A stretch of DNA of 64,000 nt from Paraburkholderia sp. (GTDB lineage Bacteria > Pseudomonadota > Gammaproteobacteria > Burkholderiales > Burkholderiaceae): positions 1 to 64,000 of the forward strand of contig NZ_SCRP01000037.1 of assembly GCF_004298475.1 (NCBI RefSeq), read 5' to 3'. Positions 50,771 through 59,237 of this stretch are shown in pieces. The position numbers were made by a program, and so were the translations under genes. The stretch's first letter is position 1, and every line of letters begins with the position of its first letter. A model generated the notes under the pieces. The model saw only the letters and a program-made list of their open reading frames with translations, was not told the DNA's origin and did not search any database.

Positions 50771-51574
50771 GTGAGTTACAAGCGCGGCCTCGCCGTAGTA
50801 GCTGGATCGGTCATCGCGGTACTGGTGTCTTATGCGGCGACCTACCCGCGTTTTCACCCTGGACACGCAACCAGCGCCGTCCAGAGCGCACCGGCCAGCA
50901 CCCCTTCCGTCGAAACGTCGATCGCCACGGCGTTTGCGCCGCTGCCCGGCCCGAGCGACCGGCTCGCGTGGGCGAACCTTTCGGACGCGCAGCACGTCGC
51001 GCTCGCGCCGTTCGCGAACGAATGGGACCATTTCAGTGACGAGCGTCGACGCAAATGGCTGAAGATCGCCGCGCGTTACCCCAAGATGTCGCCAGAAGCG
51101 CAAGAACACCTGCACGCGCACATGGCCGAATGGGTCGAGATGACGCCCGAGCAGCGCCGTGTCGCGCGCGAAAATTATCAAGTCTCCAAAGCGCTGCCCG
51201 CGCAGGCTCGCCAGCGTGCATGGAAGGACTATCAGAAGCTTCCCCCTGACCAGAAAGCGCGCCTCGCCGCGAGCGAGCGCAAGCGCCGCACGGTCGTGAG
51301 CGCGCCGCCCTCGGGCGGCAAGAGCGAAATTCGCGGCATCGAGCGCCTCGTCGAGCGCGAACGCCGCTTGACGCATCCATCGACGGCGCTCCCCGCGTCC
51401 CGCCCGGCTGCCGCATCCGCGGCCCACGGCGCATCCGGCGCGATGAACACGCCGGCGTCCGCGACGGCGGGCACGGCGGCAACCGCGGGCGCAGCGCCCG
51501 CCGCCAGCGTCGTTCCCGTGACGCCGACCCCGGTTTCACCCGCCGAAGCACCTGCGGCGTTCAAGGGCTCCTGA
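50771..51574 (+). CDS. DUF3106 family exported protein
   Basis: A 267-residue protein with an N-terminal hydrophobic segment (about 6-23, signal peptide or anchor). Residues about 60-175 form the DUF3106 region of repeated WxxLxxxQ-like units (LAWANLSDAQHVALAPF, RRKWLKIAARYPKMSPEAQEHL, MTPEQRRVARENYQ), reminiscent of periplasmic Spy/CpxP-type helices. The C-terminal 90 residues are Ala/Pro/Thr-rich. GTG start, 16 bp after the DUF3619 gene, with GGGAGG upstream. Likely periplasmic output or sensor of the sigma module; function unknown. Confidence 0.8.
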   Translation: MSYKRGLAVVAGSVIAVLVSYAATYPRFHPGHATSAVQSAPASTPSVETSIATAFAPLPGPSDRLAWANLSDAQHVALAPFANEWDHFSDERRRKWLKIAARYPKMSPEAQEHLHAHMAEWVEMTPEQRRVARENYQVSKALPAQARQRAWKDYQKLPPDQKARLAASERKRRTVVSAPPSGGKSEIRGIERLVERERRLTHPSTALPASRPAAASAAHGASGAMNTPASATAGTAATAGAAPAASVVPVTPTPVSPAEAPAAFKGS

Positions 51575-51675
51575 GCGGCCCCGTCCTGGGACAAACGCCG
51601 CGACAAACGGCTTATGCCGCATCGGCGGCGTTCGCGGTTATCCTTACGGCCTTCCGCTTCCTTACCGACGTACAC

Positions 51676-52200
51676 GTGAACACACGCGCTCCCGCCGCCG
51701 CGCCACAGAGCGCCCCCTCCGCACCGCAGCCCGCCACGATCCGCCGGCGCCTTGCCGCGCTCGTCTACGAGTCCGTGCTGCTCTTCGGCGTGATCTTTCT
51801 CGCCGCGCTCGCATTCAGCCTCGTCTTGCACGCACGCAACGGATTCACGTACCACAACCTGATGTCGGCGTGGATCACGATTGTCGCGGGCGTGTACTTC
51901 GTCGGCTTCTGGCACAGCGGCGGCCAGACGCTGCCGATGAAAACATGGCGCATCCGCGTGATCGGCCCGAACGGGAAACCGCCGTCACTGTCGCGCGCCA
52001 CGGTGCGGTATTTCGCCGCGTGGCTCTGGTTCCTGCCGCCGCTCGCGCTGCACACGATTTTCCATTTCACGGTTCCGCACACGCTCGTGCTCGTCGCCGT
52101 GTGGTTCGTGCTCTGGGTTGCAAGCGCCCGCTTCATCCCCGGCCGGCAGCTCCCGCACGACCGCATCGCCGGTACGTGCGTCGTGGCGGTGCCGCGCTAA
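51676..52200 (+). CDS. RDD family membrane protein
   Basis: A 174-residue protein of the RDD family, with three or four predicted membrane helices. The family's conserved Arg and Asp residues appear in modified form (IRRRLAALVYESVLLFGVIF at the start, WRIRVIGPNGKPPSLSRATVRY in the middle). Relatives have been linked to small-molecule or sodium/proton transport, but most are uncharacterised. It begins with GTG, 101 bp after the DUF3106 gene, and may belong to the same sigma-factor operon. Confidence 0.85.
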   Translation: MNTRAPAAAPQSAPSAPQPATIRRRLAALVYESVLLFGVIFLAALAFSLVLHARNGFTYHNLMSAWITIVAGVYFVGFWHSGGQTLPMKTWRIRVIGPNGKPPSLSRATVRYFAAWLWFLPPLALHTIFHFTVPHTLVLVAVWFVLWVASARFIPGRQLPHDRIAGTCVVAVPR

Positions 52201-52215
52201 ACGCCCCACCGCCAC

Positions 52216-52257
52216 GGCTGCAAAGGCTGCAAAGGCAAAGGCTGCAAAGGCTGCAAA
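52216..52257. repeat. Interrupted 9-bp tandem repeats
   Basis: GGCTGCAAA occurs four times as two adjacent pairs (52216-52233 and 52240-52257) separated by a truncated GGCAAA. It lies 16 bp after the RDD stop codon. Confidence 0.85.
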
Positions 52258-52380
52258 CGCCTGAGAGGCCGTAGCGCGCATCAAAAACGCCGCGCCGCGA
52301 CGGCGCGCGCAAGCCAGCACGCAAATCTTTCGTCGCAACCACACCACAGCCACGGACGGCGTAACACGCCGTTCTCATGA

Positions 52381-52398
52381 CTGTCATGGCACGGTCAC
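52381..52398 (+). promoter_or_regulatory. PHO box upstream of the lipid-remodelling operon
   Basis: CTGTCAT-GGCA-CGGTCAC: two 7-bp half-sites spaced by 4 bp (11-bp period), matching the PhoB consensus CTGTCAT-N4-CTGTCAC at 13 of 14 half-site positions and in the same orientation as the gene. It lies 45 bp before the PlcP-like start; 10 bp after it is CGCAAT, the place expected for a -10. Confidence 0.7.
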
Positions 52399-52442
52399 GC
52401 CTGCATGGCGCAATGCACCCATTACAACCCGCCGCGTGAGCC

Positions 52443-53393
52443 ATGGCCTCAAACACGTCCGCGACCACACTCTTCCGGCAGACCACCGGAACGGCTACCG
52501 ACCCCGCCGCGTTCCACCCCGGCCCCGCCGACGGTTCGTTCTCCCCGCCACCGCCGCTGCCCCTGAACGATTCCGCATCGCCCGGCTCCCACGACGACGA
52601 TCATCCCGCCCCGCATCGCTACCGCACCATCTGGCTCTCCGATATTCACCTCGGCTCAAGTGGTTGCCAGGCCAACTATCTGCTGGATTTCCTGCGCCAT
52701 AACGATTCGGACTACCTGTACCTCGTCGGCGACATCATCGACGGCTGGCAGCTCAAGAAAGGCTGGTACTGGCCGCAGGCGCACAACGACGTCGTGCAGA
52801 AGGTGCTGCGCAAGGCGCGCAAGGGCACGCATGTCGTGTACGTCCCCGGCAATCACGACGAAGCGGCGCGCCAGTTCTGCGACCTCTCGTTCGGCGACAT
52901 CCAGGTGCGCGAGGAAGCCTTTCACACGACGCTCGGGGGCAAGCGCATGTGGGTCGTGCACGGCGATCTCTTCGACGGCGTGATCCAGCATGCGAAGTGG
53001 CTCGCCTATCTCGGCGACTCGGCGTACACGGTGATCCTCGTGCTGAACCGCTGGTTCAACCGGATCCGCTCGCGGCTCGGCTTTCAGTACTGGTCGCTCT
53101 CGCAGTACCTCAAGCACCAGGTGAAAAACGCGGTGAACTTCATCTCGTCGTTCGAGCGCGTGATGACCGACGAAGCGCGCCGCCGCGGCTGCGACGGCGT
53201 GGTGTGCGGCCATATCCACAAGGCCGAGATCCGCGACATCGACGGCATGCTGTACTGCAACGACGGCGACTGGGTGGAGAGCCTCTCGGCGCTCGTCGAA
53301 ACCTTCGAGGGCGAATTGCGCATCATCTACTGGACCGTCATGCAGGCGCCGCAGGCGCAGCGCTCGACACGCAAGGCGCGCGTGAGCGCCTGA
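52443..53393 (+). CDS. PlcP-like metallophosphoesterase (phospholipase C / LpxH-type superfamily)
   Basis: A 316-residue calcineurin-like phosphoesterase. Metal ligands: Asp67 and His69 (SDIHLGS), Asp97 (GDIIDGWQ), Asn137-His138 (PGNHDE), His173 (VVHGDLFD), and His257/His259 (CGHIH). The family is usually annotated as UDP-2,3-diacylglucosamine diphosphatase, but HNDVVQKVLRKARKGT and KNAVNFISSFE, the neighbouring glycosyltransferase and the PHO box fit PlcP better, the phospholipase C that releases diacylglycerol from phospholipids when phosphate is short. The first 58 residues are a Pro/Ser/Asp-rich tail without a signal peptide. The function is inferred; an LpxH role remains possible. Confidence 0.8.
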   Translation: MASNTSATTLFRQTTGTATDPAAFHPGPADGSFSPPPPLPLNDSASPGSHDDDHPAPHRYRTIWLSDIHLGSSGCQANYLLDFLRHNDSDYLYLVGDIIDGWQLKKGWYWPQAHNDVVQKVLRKARKGTHVVYVPGNHDEAARQFCDLSFGDIQVREEAFHTTLGGKRMWVVHGDLFDGVIQHAKWLAYLGDSAYTVILVLNRWFNRIRSRLGFQYWSLSQYLKHQVKNAVNFISSFERVMTDEARRRGCDGVVCGHIHKAEIRDIDGMLYCNDGDWVESLSALVETFEGELRIIYWTVMQAPQAQRSTRKARVSA

Positions 53394-53459
53394 GCGCGCA
53401 TAACGCGGGCATCGCCCGCGACGGACGACACCAACCGACATTTCGAAGGCCGACGACCA

Positions 53460-54491
53460 ATGAAAGTAATGATCGTGACCGATGCATGGGAGCCGCAGGT
53501 CAACGGCGTGGTAAGGACCCTGAAGAACACGACGCGCGAGCTGACTGCGCTCGGCCATCAGGTCGATCTGCTCACGCCGCTCGAATTCCGCACGATCCCG
53601 TGCCCGACCTATCCCGAGATCCGCCTTTCGCTGTTTCCGAAGCGTCATCTGCGCTCGCGCATCGACGCGTTCGGCCCCGACGCGCTGCATATCGCGACCG
53701 AAGGCCCGCTCGGCCTCGGCGCGCGCGCCTACGCGATCGAGCACAACCTGCCGTTCACGACGGCCTATCACACGCGCTTTCCCGAATACGTGCAGGCGCG
53801 CTTCGGCATTCCGCTTGCGGCGACGTATCGCTTCCTGCACTGGTTCCACAAGCGCTCGCTCGCGGTGATGGCGCCGACGCCCGTCGTCAAGTCGGACCTC
53901 GAACAATTCGGCTTCACGAACGTCGTGCTGTGGACGCGCGGCGTCGATCTCGACATCTTCCAGCCGATGGAATCGAAGGTCCTGAACACCGCGCGGCCGA
54001 TCTTCCTTTACGTGGGCCGCGTCGCGGTGGAAAAAAACGTCGAGGCGTTTCTGAAGCTCGACCTGCCGGGCTCGAAATGGGTCTGCGGCGAGGGCCCCGC
54101 ACTGGCCGAACTGAAGTCGCGCTATCCGCAGGCGAACTACCTCGGCGTGCTGAGCCAGCCCGAGCTGGCGAAGGTCTACGCCGCCGCCGACGTATTCGTG
54201 TTCCCGAGCCGCACCGACACCTTCGGCCTCGTGCTGCTCGAAGCGCTCGCGTGCGGCACGCCGGTTGCCGCGTATCCGGTCACGGGTCCCATCGACGTGC
54301 TCGGCACGGGCCAGGCGGGCGCGATGAACGAGGATCTGCACGAAGCCTGCATCGAAGCGCTCAAGATCGACCGCGCGACGGCGCGCGAGTGGGCGGAGCG
54401 CTTCTCCTGGCGCGCGGCATCCGAGCAGTTCGCGTCGCACCTGAAGCCGCGTGCGCCTGCGACGATGCACGAATCGAGCGCCACGGCCTGA
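53460..54491 (+). CDS. GT4 family glycosyltransferase, candidate diacylglycerol glycosyltransferase
   Basis: A 343-residue GT-B fold, retaining glycosyltransferase of family GT4. The N-terminal Gly loop (EPQVNGVVRTL), YHTRFPEYV, and the nucleotide-sugar motif FPSRTDTFGLVLLEAL (about 245-260) with the catalytic Glu are all present. No membrane segments, so a peripheral cytoplasmic enzyme. It lies 66 bp after the PlcP-like gene. Paired with PlcP it is a good candidate for Agt, which glycosylates the released diacylglycerol to make phosphorus-free glycolipids. Sugar donor unknown. Confidence 0.85.
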   Translation: MKVMIVTDAWEPQVNGVVRTLKNTTRELTALGHQVDLLTPLEFRTIPCPTYPEIRLSLFPKRHLRSRIDAFGPDALHIATEGPLGLGARAYAIEHNLPFTTAYHTRFPEYVQARFGIPLAATYRFLHWFHKRSLAVMAPTPVVKSDLEQFGFTNVVLWTRGVDLDIFQPMESKVLNTARPIFLYVGRVAVEKNVEAFLKLDLPGSKWVCGEGPALAELKSRYPQANYLGVLSQPELAKVYAAADVFVFPSRTDTFGLVLLEALACGTPVAAYPVTGPIDVLGTGQAGAMNEDLHEACIEALKIDRATAREWAERFSWRAASEQFASHLKPRAPATMHESSATA

Positions 54492-54554
54492 GCGGCCCCG
54501 GCCTTTAGCGATCTTTCGCTACGTTTAGCGACGACCGGAGCTTCGACCGTGCGC

Positions 54555-55325
54555 ATGCCGACCGACGACAACGAGAAAGCCCGGCCTGCCGGTGCGCCGC
54601 AGGCGGCCCACGCGACCCGCAGCGGTTCGCCGTCTGCCGCCGCAGCGGGCCCGCGTGAGGCGGACTCGCTCGTTACGGCGCCCCGGTCAGCGTACGAAGC
54701 GTACGATAGCGATGCACCTACCCGCCTCGCCATGCCTCTACGCTCACCCTCACCCTCCCACTCTGCCCCGCCATCGGCCTTCACGGCGCCGGAGCGCCGC
54801 ATTGCGACGCCGCTGGACGACACGCCCGAGCCGCCGCTCTCGTACCACGACGCGGCCGAACCCGCCGATCCGCACGAGCCCCGCGAACCGCTCGGCCCCG
54901 ACGATCCGCTTGCGCCCCCGTTCAATCCGTACAAGGGCAATCGCGGCATCACGCGCGCCTGGCATGCGCTCAAGAACTCGATCGAGGGCTTTCGCGTGGC
55001 GATCCGCGAGGAAAGCGCATTTCGTCAGGAACTGACGCTCGCAGCCATTCTCCTGCCGATCGGCATCGTCGTGCCCGTGGAGCCGGTGGCGCGCGTGCTG
55101 CTGCTCGGGTCGGTCATGCTGGTGTTGATCGTCGAGCTGATCAATTCGAGTATCGAAAACGCCATCGACCGCATCGGGCTCGAGCGCAACGAGCTTTCGC
55201 GGCGCGCCAAGGACCTCGGCAGCGCAGCCGTCACCGTGGCGCTCGCGGTCTGCGTGATGACGTGGGGGCTGATCCTCGTGCCGCTTTTCGGCCCGCCGCT
55301 CCTGCGCTGGCTCGGCTCGCTGTAA
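54555..55325 (+). CDS. dgkA: Diacylglycerol kinase with long N-terminal extension
   Basis: A 256-residue protein whose last 125 residues are a prokaryotic diacylglycerol kinase: RAWHALKNSIEGFRVAIREESAFRQEL with the first catalytic Glu region, then ELINSSIENAIDRIG with the metal-binding Glu, and three membrane helices. The first about 125 residues are Pro/Ala/Ser-rich and look disordered; usual DgkA is about 120 residues. A GTG two codons upstream and an internal Met (about residue 60) are alternative starts. It returns diacylglycerol to phosphatidic acid, fitting the PlcP-like and glycosyltransferase genes before it. Confidence 0.88.
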   Translation: MPTDDNEKARPAGAPQAAHATRSGSPSAAAAGPREADSLVTAPRSAYEAYDSDAPTRLAMPLRSPSPSHSAPPSAFTAPERRIATPLDDTPEPPLSYHDAAEPADPHEPREPLGPDDPLAPPFNPYKGNRGITRAWHALKNSIEGFRVAIREESAFRQELTLAAILLPIGIVVPVEPVARVLLLGSVMLVLIVELINSSIENAIDRIGLERNELSRRAKDLGSAAVTVALAVCVMTWGLILVPLFGPPLLRWLGSL

Positions 55326-55412
55326 GTTCCGCCTTCCCCCGGGCGCAACACACCCGGGCCCGCGTCAAGCCGCGGGCCGCTGGCGTTGCCCGTGCCGTCC
55401 AGATCACCGGTT

Positions 55413-55418
55413 TATAAT
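55413..55418 (+). promoter_or_regulatory. Candidate -10 element for the TetR-LOG operon
   Basis: A perfect TATAAT about 100 bp upstream of the TetR-type gene; no convincing -35 at 16-18 bp (TTGCCC is 21 bp away). Confidence 0.45.
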
Positions 55419-55521
55419 CCCCGGACAGTCTTATGATACAAAGACCAACCGAGTCCGGGCAATCGACGCAGCGGCAAACCAACGGCAGCGCGCAAGCCCG
55501 GCACCCACAAGGCCGGACGAC

Positions 55522-56289
55522 ATGGAAGCCAAACCCCCCCGCCGTACGCGCGAGCGGATTCTCGAGTTGTCGCTCAAGCTGTTCAACGAAATCGGCGAAC
55601 CGAACGTCACGACGACGACGATTGCCGAGGAAATGGAAATCAGTCCAGGCAACCTGTACTACCACTTCCGCAACAAAGACGACATCATCAACAGCATCTT
55701 CAGCCAGTTCGAGCAGGAGATCGGCCGTCGTCTGCGCTTCCCCGACGACCATCGCGCCACCATCGACGAAATGTGGGCCTACCTGCAGTACATGGTCGAT
55801 TTCACGTGGCGCTACCGGTTTCTCTACCGCGACCTGAACGATCTGCTCGCGCGCAACCGCACGCTGGAGATGCACTTCAAGCAGATCATCAGCCACAAGG
55901 TGCACTTCGCGAAGCAGTTCTGCGAGCAGCTCGTGGAAGACGGCGAAATGGTGGCGACGCCCGCCGAGATCGCCGTGACCGCGACCAACATCGGCGTGAT
56001 CGCCACGTACTGGCTCTCGTACCAGTTCGTGATGAACCCGCGCAAGTACAACGACCAGGGCGCGATTCGAGACGAGCTGCACCAGGTGAGCGTGCAGATC
56101 GTCTCGCTGATGGCGCCGTATCTGCGCGGACGCGCGCGCCAGCTCTTCGACGACCTCGTATCGGGCAAGCTGCCCAAGCGCGAGTTCTACGACTACCTGC
56201 CGCCGCGCGAAGGCGCTGCCGGCACGGGCGCCGAGGTTGACGAAAAAGCCGACGAAAAATCAGACGAAAACAAGGACATAAGCGAATGA
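55522..56289 (+). CDS. TetR/AcrR family transcriptional regulator
   Basis: A 255-residue TetR-type regulator. The N-terminal helix-turn-helix is clear (TRERILELSLKLFNEIGEPNVTTTTIAEEMEIS, then GNLYYHFRNKDDI; positions about 9-54). The ligand-binding domain is longer than average and ends in a highly acidic tail rich in Asp, Glu and Lys (last 25 residues). Its stop overlaps the LOG gene start, so the two are translationally coupled. Ligand and targets are not evident from the sequence. Confidence 0.92.
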   Translation: MEAKPPRRTRERILELSLKLFNEIGEPNVTTTTIAEEMEISPGNLYYHFRNKDDIINSIFSQFEQEIGRRLRFPDDHRATIDEMWAYLQYMVDFTWRYRFLYRDLNDLLARNRTLEMHFKQIISHKVHFAKQFCEQLVEDGEMVATPAEIAVTATNIGVIATYWLSYQFVMNPRKYNDQGAIRDELHQVSVQIVSLMAPYLRGRARQLFDDLVSGKLPKREFYDYLPPREGAAGTGAEVDEKADEKSDENKDISE

Positions 56290-56870
56290 AAGCAGTTTGC
56301 GTCTATTGCGGTTCATCGTTCGGCGTGAACCCCGTCTACGCCGCAGCCGCGAAGGCGTTCGGCCGCGCGCTCGTCGCGGCGAACCTCGGGCTCGTCTATG
56401 GCGGCGGCAAGGTGGGGCTGATGGGCGTGATCGCCGACACCGTGATGGCCGAAGGCGGCCGCGCGATCGGCGTGATCCCCGAATTGCTGCTGAACAAGGA
56501 AGTCGGCCACGAAGGTCTCTCCGAGCTGCATGTCGTGCACGACATGCATCAGCGCAAGAAAATGATGGCCGATCTGTCCGATGCGTTCGTTGCGCTTCCG
56601 GGCGGCGTGGGCACGCTCGAAGAGCTGTTCGAGGTCTACACGTGGGCGCAGCTCGGCTATCACCACAAGCCGGTCGGCATACTCAACATCGACGGCTTCT
56701 ACGATCCGCTCATCGCGCTGCTCAATCACACCGTGAGCGAAGGCTTCATGCGGCAGACCTACCTCGACCTGCTCCAGATCGACACCGATCCGGCCGCGCT
56801 GATCGCGAAGGTGCGCCACTACCACGCGCCCGCCGCGGACAAGTGGGCCGACATGCGCGAAAACGTCTGA
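56286..56870 (+). CDS. LOG family protein (cytokinin riboside 5'-monophosphate phosphoribohydrolase-like)
   Basis: A 194-residue LOG protein. Both family motifs are intact: GGGKVGLMG (39-47) and PGGVGTLEELFE (105-116). Homologues release free base from nucleoside 5'-monophosphates, including cytokinin precursors. Older annotations call such proteins lysine decarboxylases, which is not supported. Its ATG overlaps the TetR gene stop (ATGA), an arrangement that suggests co-regulation. Confidence 0.92.
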   Translation: MKAVCVYCGSSFGVNPVYAAAAKAFGRALVAANLGLVYGGGKVGLMGVIADTVMAEGGRAIGVIPELLLNKEVGHEGLSELHVVHDMHQRKKMMADLSDAFVALPGGVGTLEELFEVYTWAQLGYHHKPVGILNIDGFYDPLIALLNHTVSEGFMRQTYLDLLQIDTDPAALIAKVRHYHAPAADKWADMRENV

Positions 56871-56898
56871 TTTTCGAACCTCCCACGGAGAAACGCTG

Positions 56899-57645
56899 AT
56901 GAGCAAGGTCGTCCTGATCACTGGCGCGAGCCGCGGCATTGGCCGGGCAACCGCGCGGCTGCTCGGCGCGCGCGGCTGGACCGTCGGCGTCAACTATCAG
57001 CACAACGAGCCCGCCGCACACGAAACCGCGGCGGAAGTCGGACGTGCAGGCGGCCATGCGCGCGTGCTGCGCGGCGACGTGTCGAACGAAGCCGATGTGA
57101 TCGCGATGTTCGACACGCTCGAAAGCGCCTACGGGCGCATCGACGCGCTCGTCAACAACGCAGGCATCGTCGCGCCTTCGTCGCCGCTCGCCGACATGAG
57201 CGCCGAGCGCCTCGCGCGCATGTTCGACGTGAACGTCTACGGCGCGTTTCTGTGCGCGCGCGAAGCGGCGCGGCGCATGTCGAAGGACCGTGGCGGCGAC
57301 GGCGGCGCGATTGTGAACGTGTCGTCGGCGGCGGCGCGGCTCGGGTCGCCCAACGAGTACATCGATTACGCATCGTCCAAGGGCGCAGTCGACACGATGA
57401 CGGTCGGCCTCGCGAAAGAACTGGGCCCGCAGGGCGTGCGCGTGAACGCCGTGCGCCCGGGTCTCATCGACACCGACATTCACGCGAGCGGCGGACGCCC
57501 CGAGCGCGCCGCCGTGCTCGGCGTGCAGACGCCGCTCGGGCGTCCGGGCGGCGCCGACGAGGTGGCCGAAGCGATTGTGTGGCTGTTGAGCGATGCCGCG
57601 TCGTACGTGACGGGCGCGCTCCTCGACGTGAGCGGCGGGCGCTGA
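56899..57645 (+). CDS. SDR family NAD(P)-dependent oxidoreductase
   Basis: A 248-residue classical short-chain dehydrogenase. TGASRGIG (7-14) binds the cofactor, NNAG (about 89-92) follows, and the Ser/Tyr/Lys triad is in NVSSAAARLG and YASSK. The C-terminus reads LLDVSGGR, as in FabG-like enzymes. Close relatives are glucose/3-oxoacyl-type dehydrogenases, so the substrate is open. It lies 28 bp after the LOG gene on the same strand. Confidence 0.9.
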   Translation: MSKVVLITGASRGIGRATARLLGARGWTVGVNYQHNEPAAHETAAEVGRAGGHARVLRGDVSNEADVIAMFDTLESAYGRIDALVNNAGIVAPSSPLADMSAERLARMFDVNVYGAFLCAREAARRMSKDRGGDGGAIVNVSSAAARLGSPNEYIDYASSKGAVDTMTVGLAKELGPQGVRVNAVRPGLIDTDIHASGGRPERAAVLGVQTPLGRPGGADEVAEAIVWLLSDAASYVTGALLDVSGGR

Positions 57646-57708
57646 GCCGCCCCGAATTGACCGAAGCGCGACCGAAGCACGCCGCAATCGCCCGAGGCCA
57701 GAACGACG

Positions 57709-58308
57709 CTAGAACGACGAACCCGGCTCGCGCAGGAACGCGAGTTCGGCGTCGCTCGACGCGCGTCCGAGCACCGCATTGCGATGCGGAAAGCGCCCGA
57801 AGCGGGCAATGACGTCGGCGTGCCGCACGGCGTAGTCGTAATACCCTTCCCCATCCGGATCCGGAGCCAGCTCGCCGAACAGCCGCAGCGAGTCGCGCTG
57901 CGCCTCCATCGATTCCGCATGCTCGAACGGCAGATACGCGAAAACGCGATGAAAGACCGTCGGCAGCGTGCGGTCCGCACCACTCGCCACGAGCCGGCGC
58001 GCGAGTGCGAGCGCGTGTTCATCGGCGGCAAACGCCCGCGGCGTGCCGCGATAGCAGTTGCGCGAGAACTGGTCCAGCACGATCACGAGGGCCAACGCGC
58101 CTTCGGTGCTTGCGCCCCAGGCGTCGAGTTCGCCCGCGCACGCCGCATCGAGCAGCGCGCCAAAGCGCTCGCGCAATTGCGCATCGAACGCGTCGTCCTT
58201 GCGGAACCACATCTTGCGCGCCGTGCCGTATTCCGGCGAACCGGGCTCGCCGAACCAGAAATCCAGCACGTCCCGAGCGTTCAGTGCTTCAGGCATGGCG
58301 GCCATCAT
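57709..58308 (-). CDS. DUF924 family protein
   Basis: A 199-residue protein matching DUF924, an alpha-helical tetratricopeptide-like family without known function. Hallmarks: LDFWFGEPGS near the N-terminus, MWFRKDDAFD, VIVLDQFSRNCYRGTPRAFAAD in the middle, and HADVIARFGRFPHRNAVLGR near the end. Three in-frame ATGs lie close together; I use the first, which overlaps the alaX stop codon, so the genes are coupled. No catalytic motif apparent. Confidence 0.9.
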   Translation of the reverse strand: MMAAMPEALNARDVLDFWFGEPGSPEYGTARKMWFRKDDAFDAQLRERFGALLDAACAGELDAWGASTEGALALVIVLDQFSRNCYRGTPRAFAADEHALALARRLVASGADRTLPTVFHRVFAYLPFEHAESMEAQRDSLRLFGELAPDPDGEGYYDYAVRHADVIARFGRFPHRNAVLGRASSDAELAFLREPGSSF

Positions 58309-59039
58309 GCGAGCGCCAGCACGAGACGGCGCGTGCGCGCGCTCTTCTTTTCGAGCTTCGCCACCGCGAGCGCACCGATCTCCGCCGTGTTGCGCACATG
58401 CGTGCCGCCGCACGGCTGCAAATCCACGTTCTCGATGCGCAACAGCCGCACGCGGCCCAGGCCCACCGGCGGCTTCACGCTCATCGTGCGCACGAGTTCG
58501 GGGCGCGCGGCCATTTCTTCGTCGGTGATCCATTCGGTCGCGACCGCATGCGCGCCCGTCACCAGTTCGGCGAGCCGCGTCTCGATCATGTCGCGCTCGA
58601 TCGGCTCGACCGTCGCGAAGTCGAGGCGCGCGTAGTCGGCCGTGATGCTGCAACCGTCGACGGCATAAGGCAGCACCGCGCACATCAGGTGGCTCGCCGT
58701 ATGAAGCCGCATATGACGGTAACGCCGCTCCCAGTCGATTTCGGCCCGCACCGGCTCGCCCGTGCGCAGACGCGCGAGCAGCGCCTCCTGGCCCGGCGCG
58801 GGCACGTGCAGCGCGTCGTCGGGCGTGGCGCCTTCGAACTTCGCCTTGCGCGTGTCGGCAATCTCGACGCGCGTGCCATCCGCCAGCACCAGCGCACCCG
58901 TGTCACCCGCCTGGCCGCCGCCGAGCGGATAGAACACCGTCTGGTCGAGCCGCACGCCGTCCTCGCCCACCGCGACGATCGTCGCGTCGCAGTGCGTCAG
59001 ATAAGCGTCCTCGCGAAACAATGCCCGGGTAGTCGTCAT
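58305..59039 (-). CDS. Alanyl-tRNA editing protein AlaX
   Basis: A 244-residue free-standing editing domain related to the C-terminal part of alanyl-tRNA synthetase. The zinc/editing motif pair is intact: His113 and His117 (HTASH) and Cys210 with His214 (CGGTH). It includes the N-terminal beta-barrel (TVFYPLGGGQ), making it an AlaX-M type that hydrolyses Ser-tRNA(Ala). Start at MTTTRALFRED. It overlaps the DUF924 gene by 4 bp. Confidence 0.93.
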   Translation of the reverse strand: MTTTRALFREDAYLTHCDATIVAVGEDGVRLDQTVFYPLGGGQAGDTGALVLADGTRVEIADTRKAKFEGATPDDALHVPAPGQEALLARLRTGEPVRAEIDWERRYRHMRLHTASHLMCAVLPYAVDGCSITADYARLDFATVEPIERDMIETRLAELVTGAHAVATEWITDEEMAARPELVRTMSVKPPVGLGRVRLLRIENVDLQPCGGTHVRNTAEIGALAVAKLEKKSARTRRLVLALA

Positions 59040-59172
59040 GCCGAGTCTCTCCTCCTGATCGTGTCGAACCGCCATTATGGGCGGCGTGCGGCGCATCCGG
59101 ACAGCCAGCCTGCGCGCCTCGTGAACCGGACTGTACCGGTCCGATAGCCAGTGCGGCTTTCGTCCAGTCCGC

Positions 59173-59220
59173 CTTTCGGCGTTTCGGCGTTTCGGCGTTT
59201 CGGCGTTTCGGCGTTTCGGC
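59173..59220. repeat. Octanucleotide tandem repeat (six units)
   Basis: CTTTCGGC followed by five perfect GTTTCGGC units, 48 bp. It lies between the FtsX-like permease stop codon and alaX, outside both frames. Confidence 0.95.
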
Positions 59221-59237
59221 ATTGCTGTGCGCTCGCG

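Noticed and set aside
55326..55400. CCCGGG and GCCCGCG inverted repeats after dgkA as a terminator
   Set aside because: Stems exist but no T tract follows; cannot be distinguished from chance in this GC-rich spacer.
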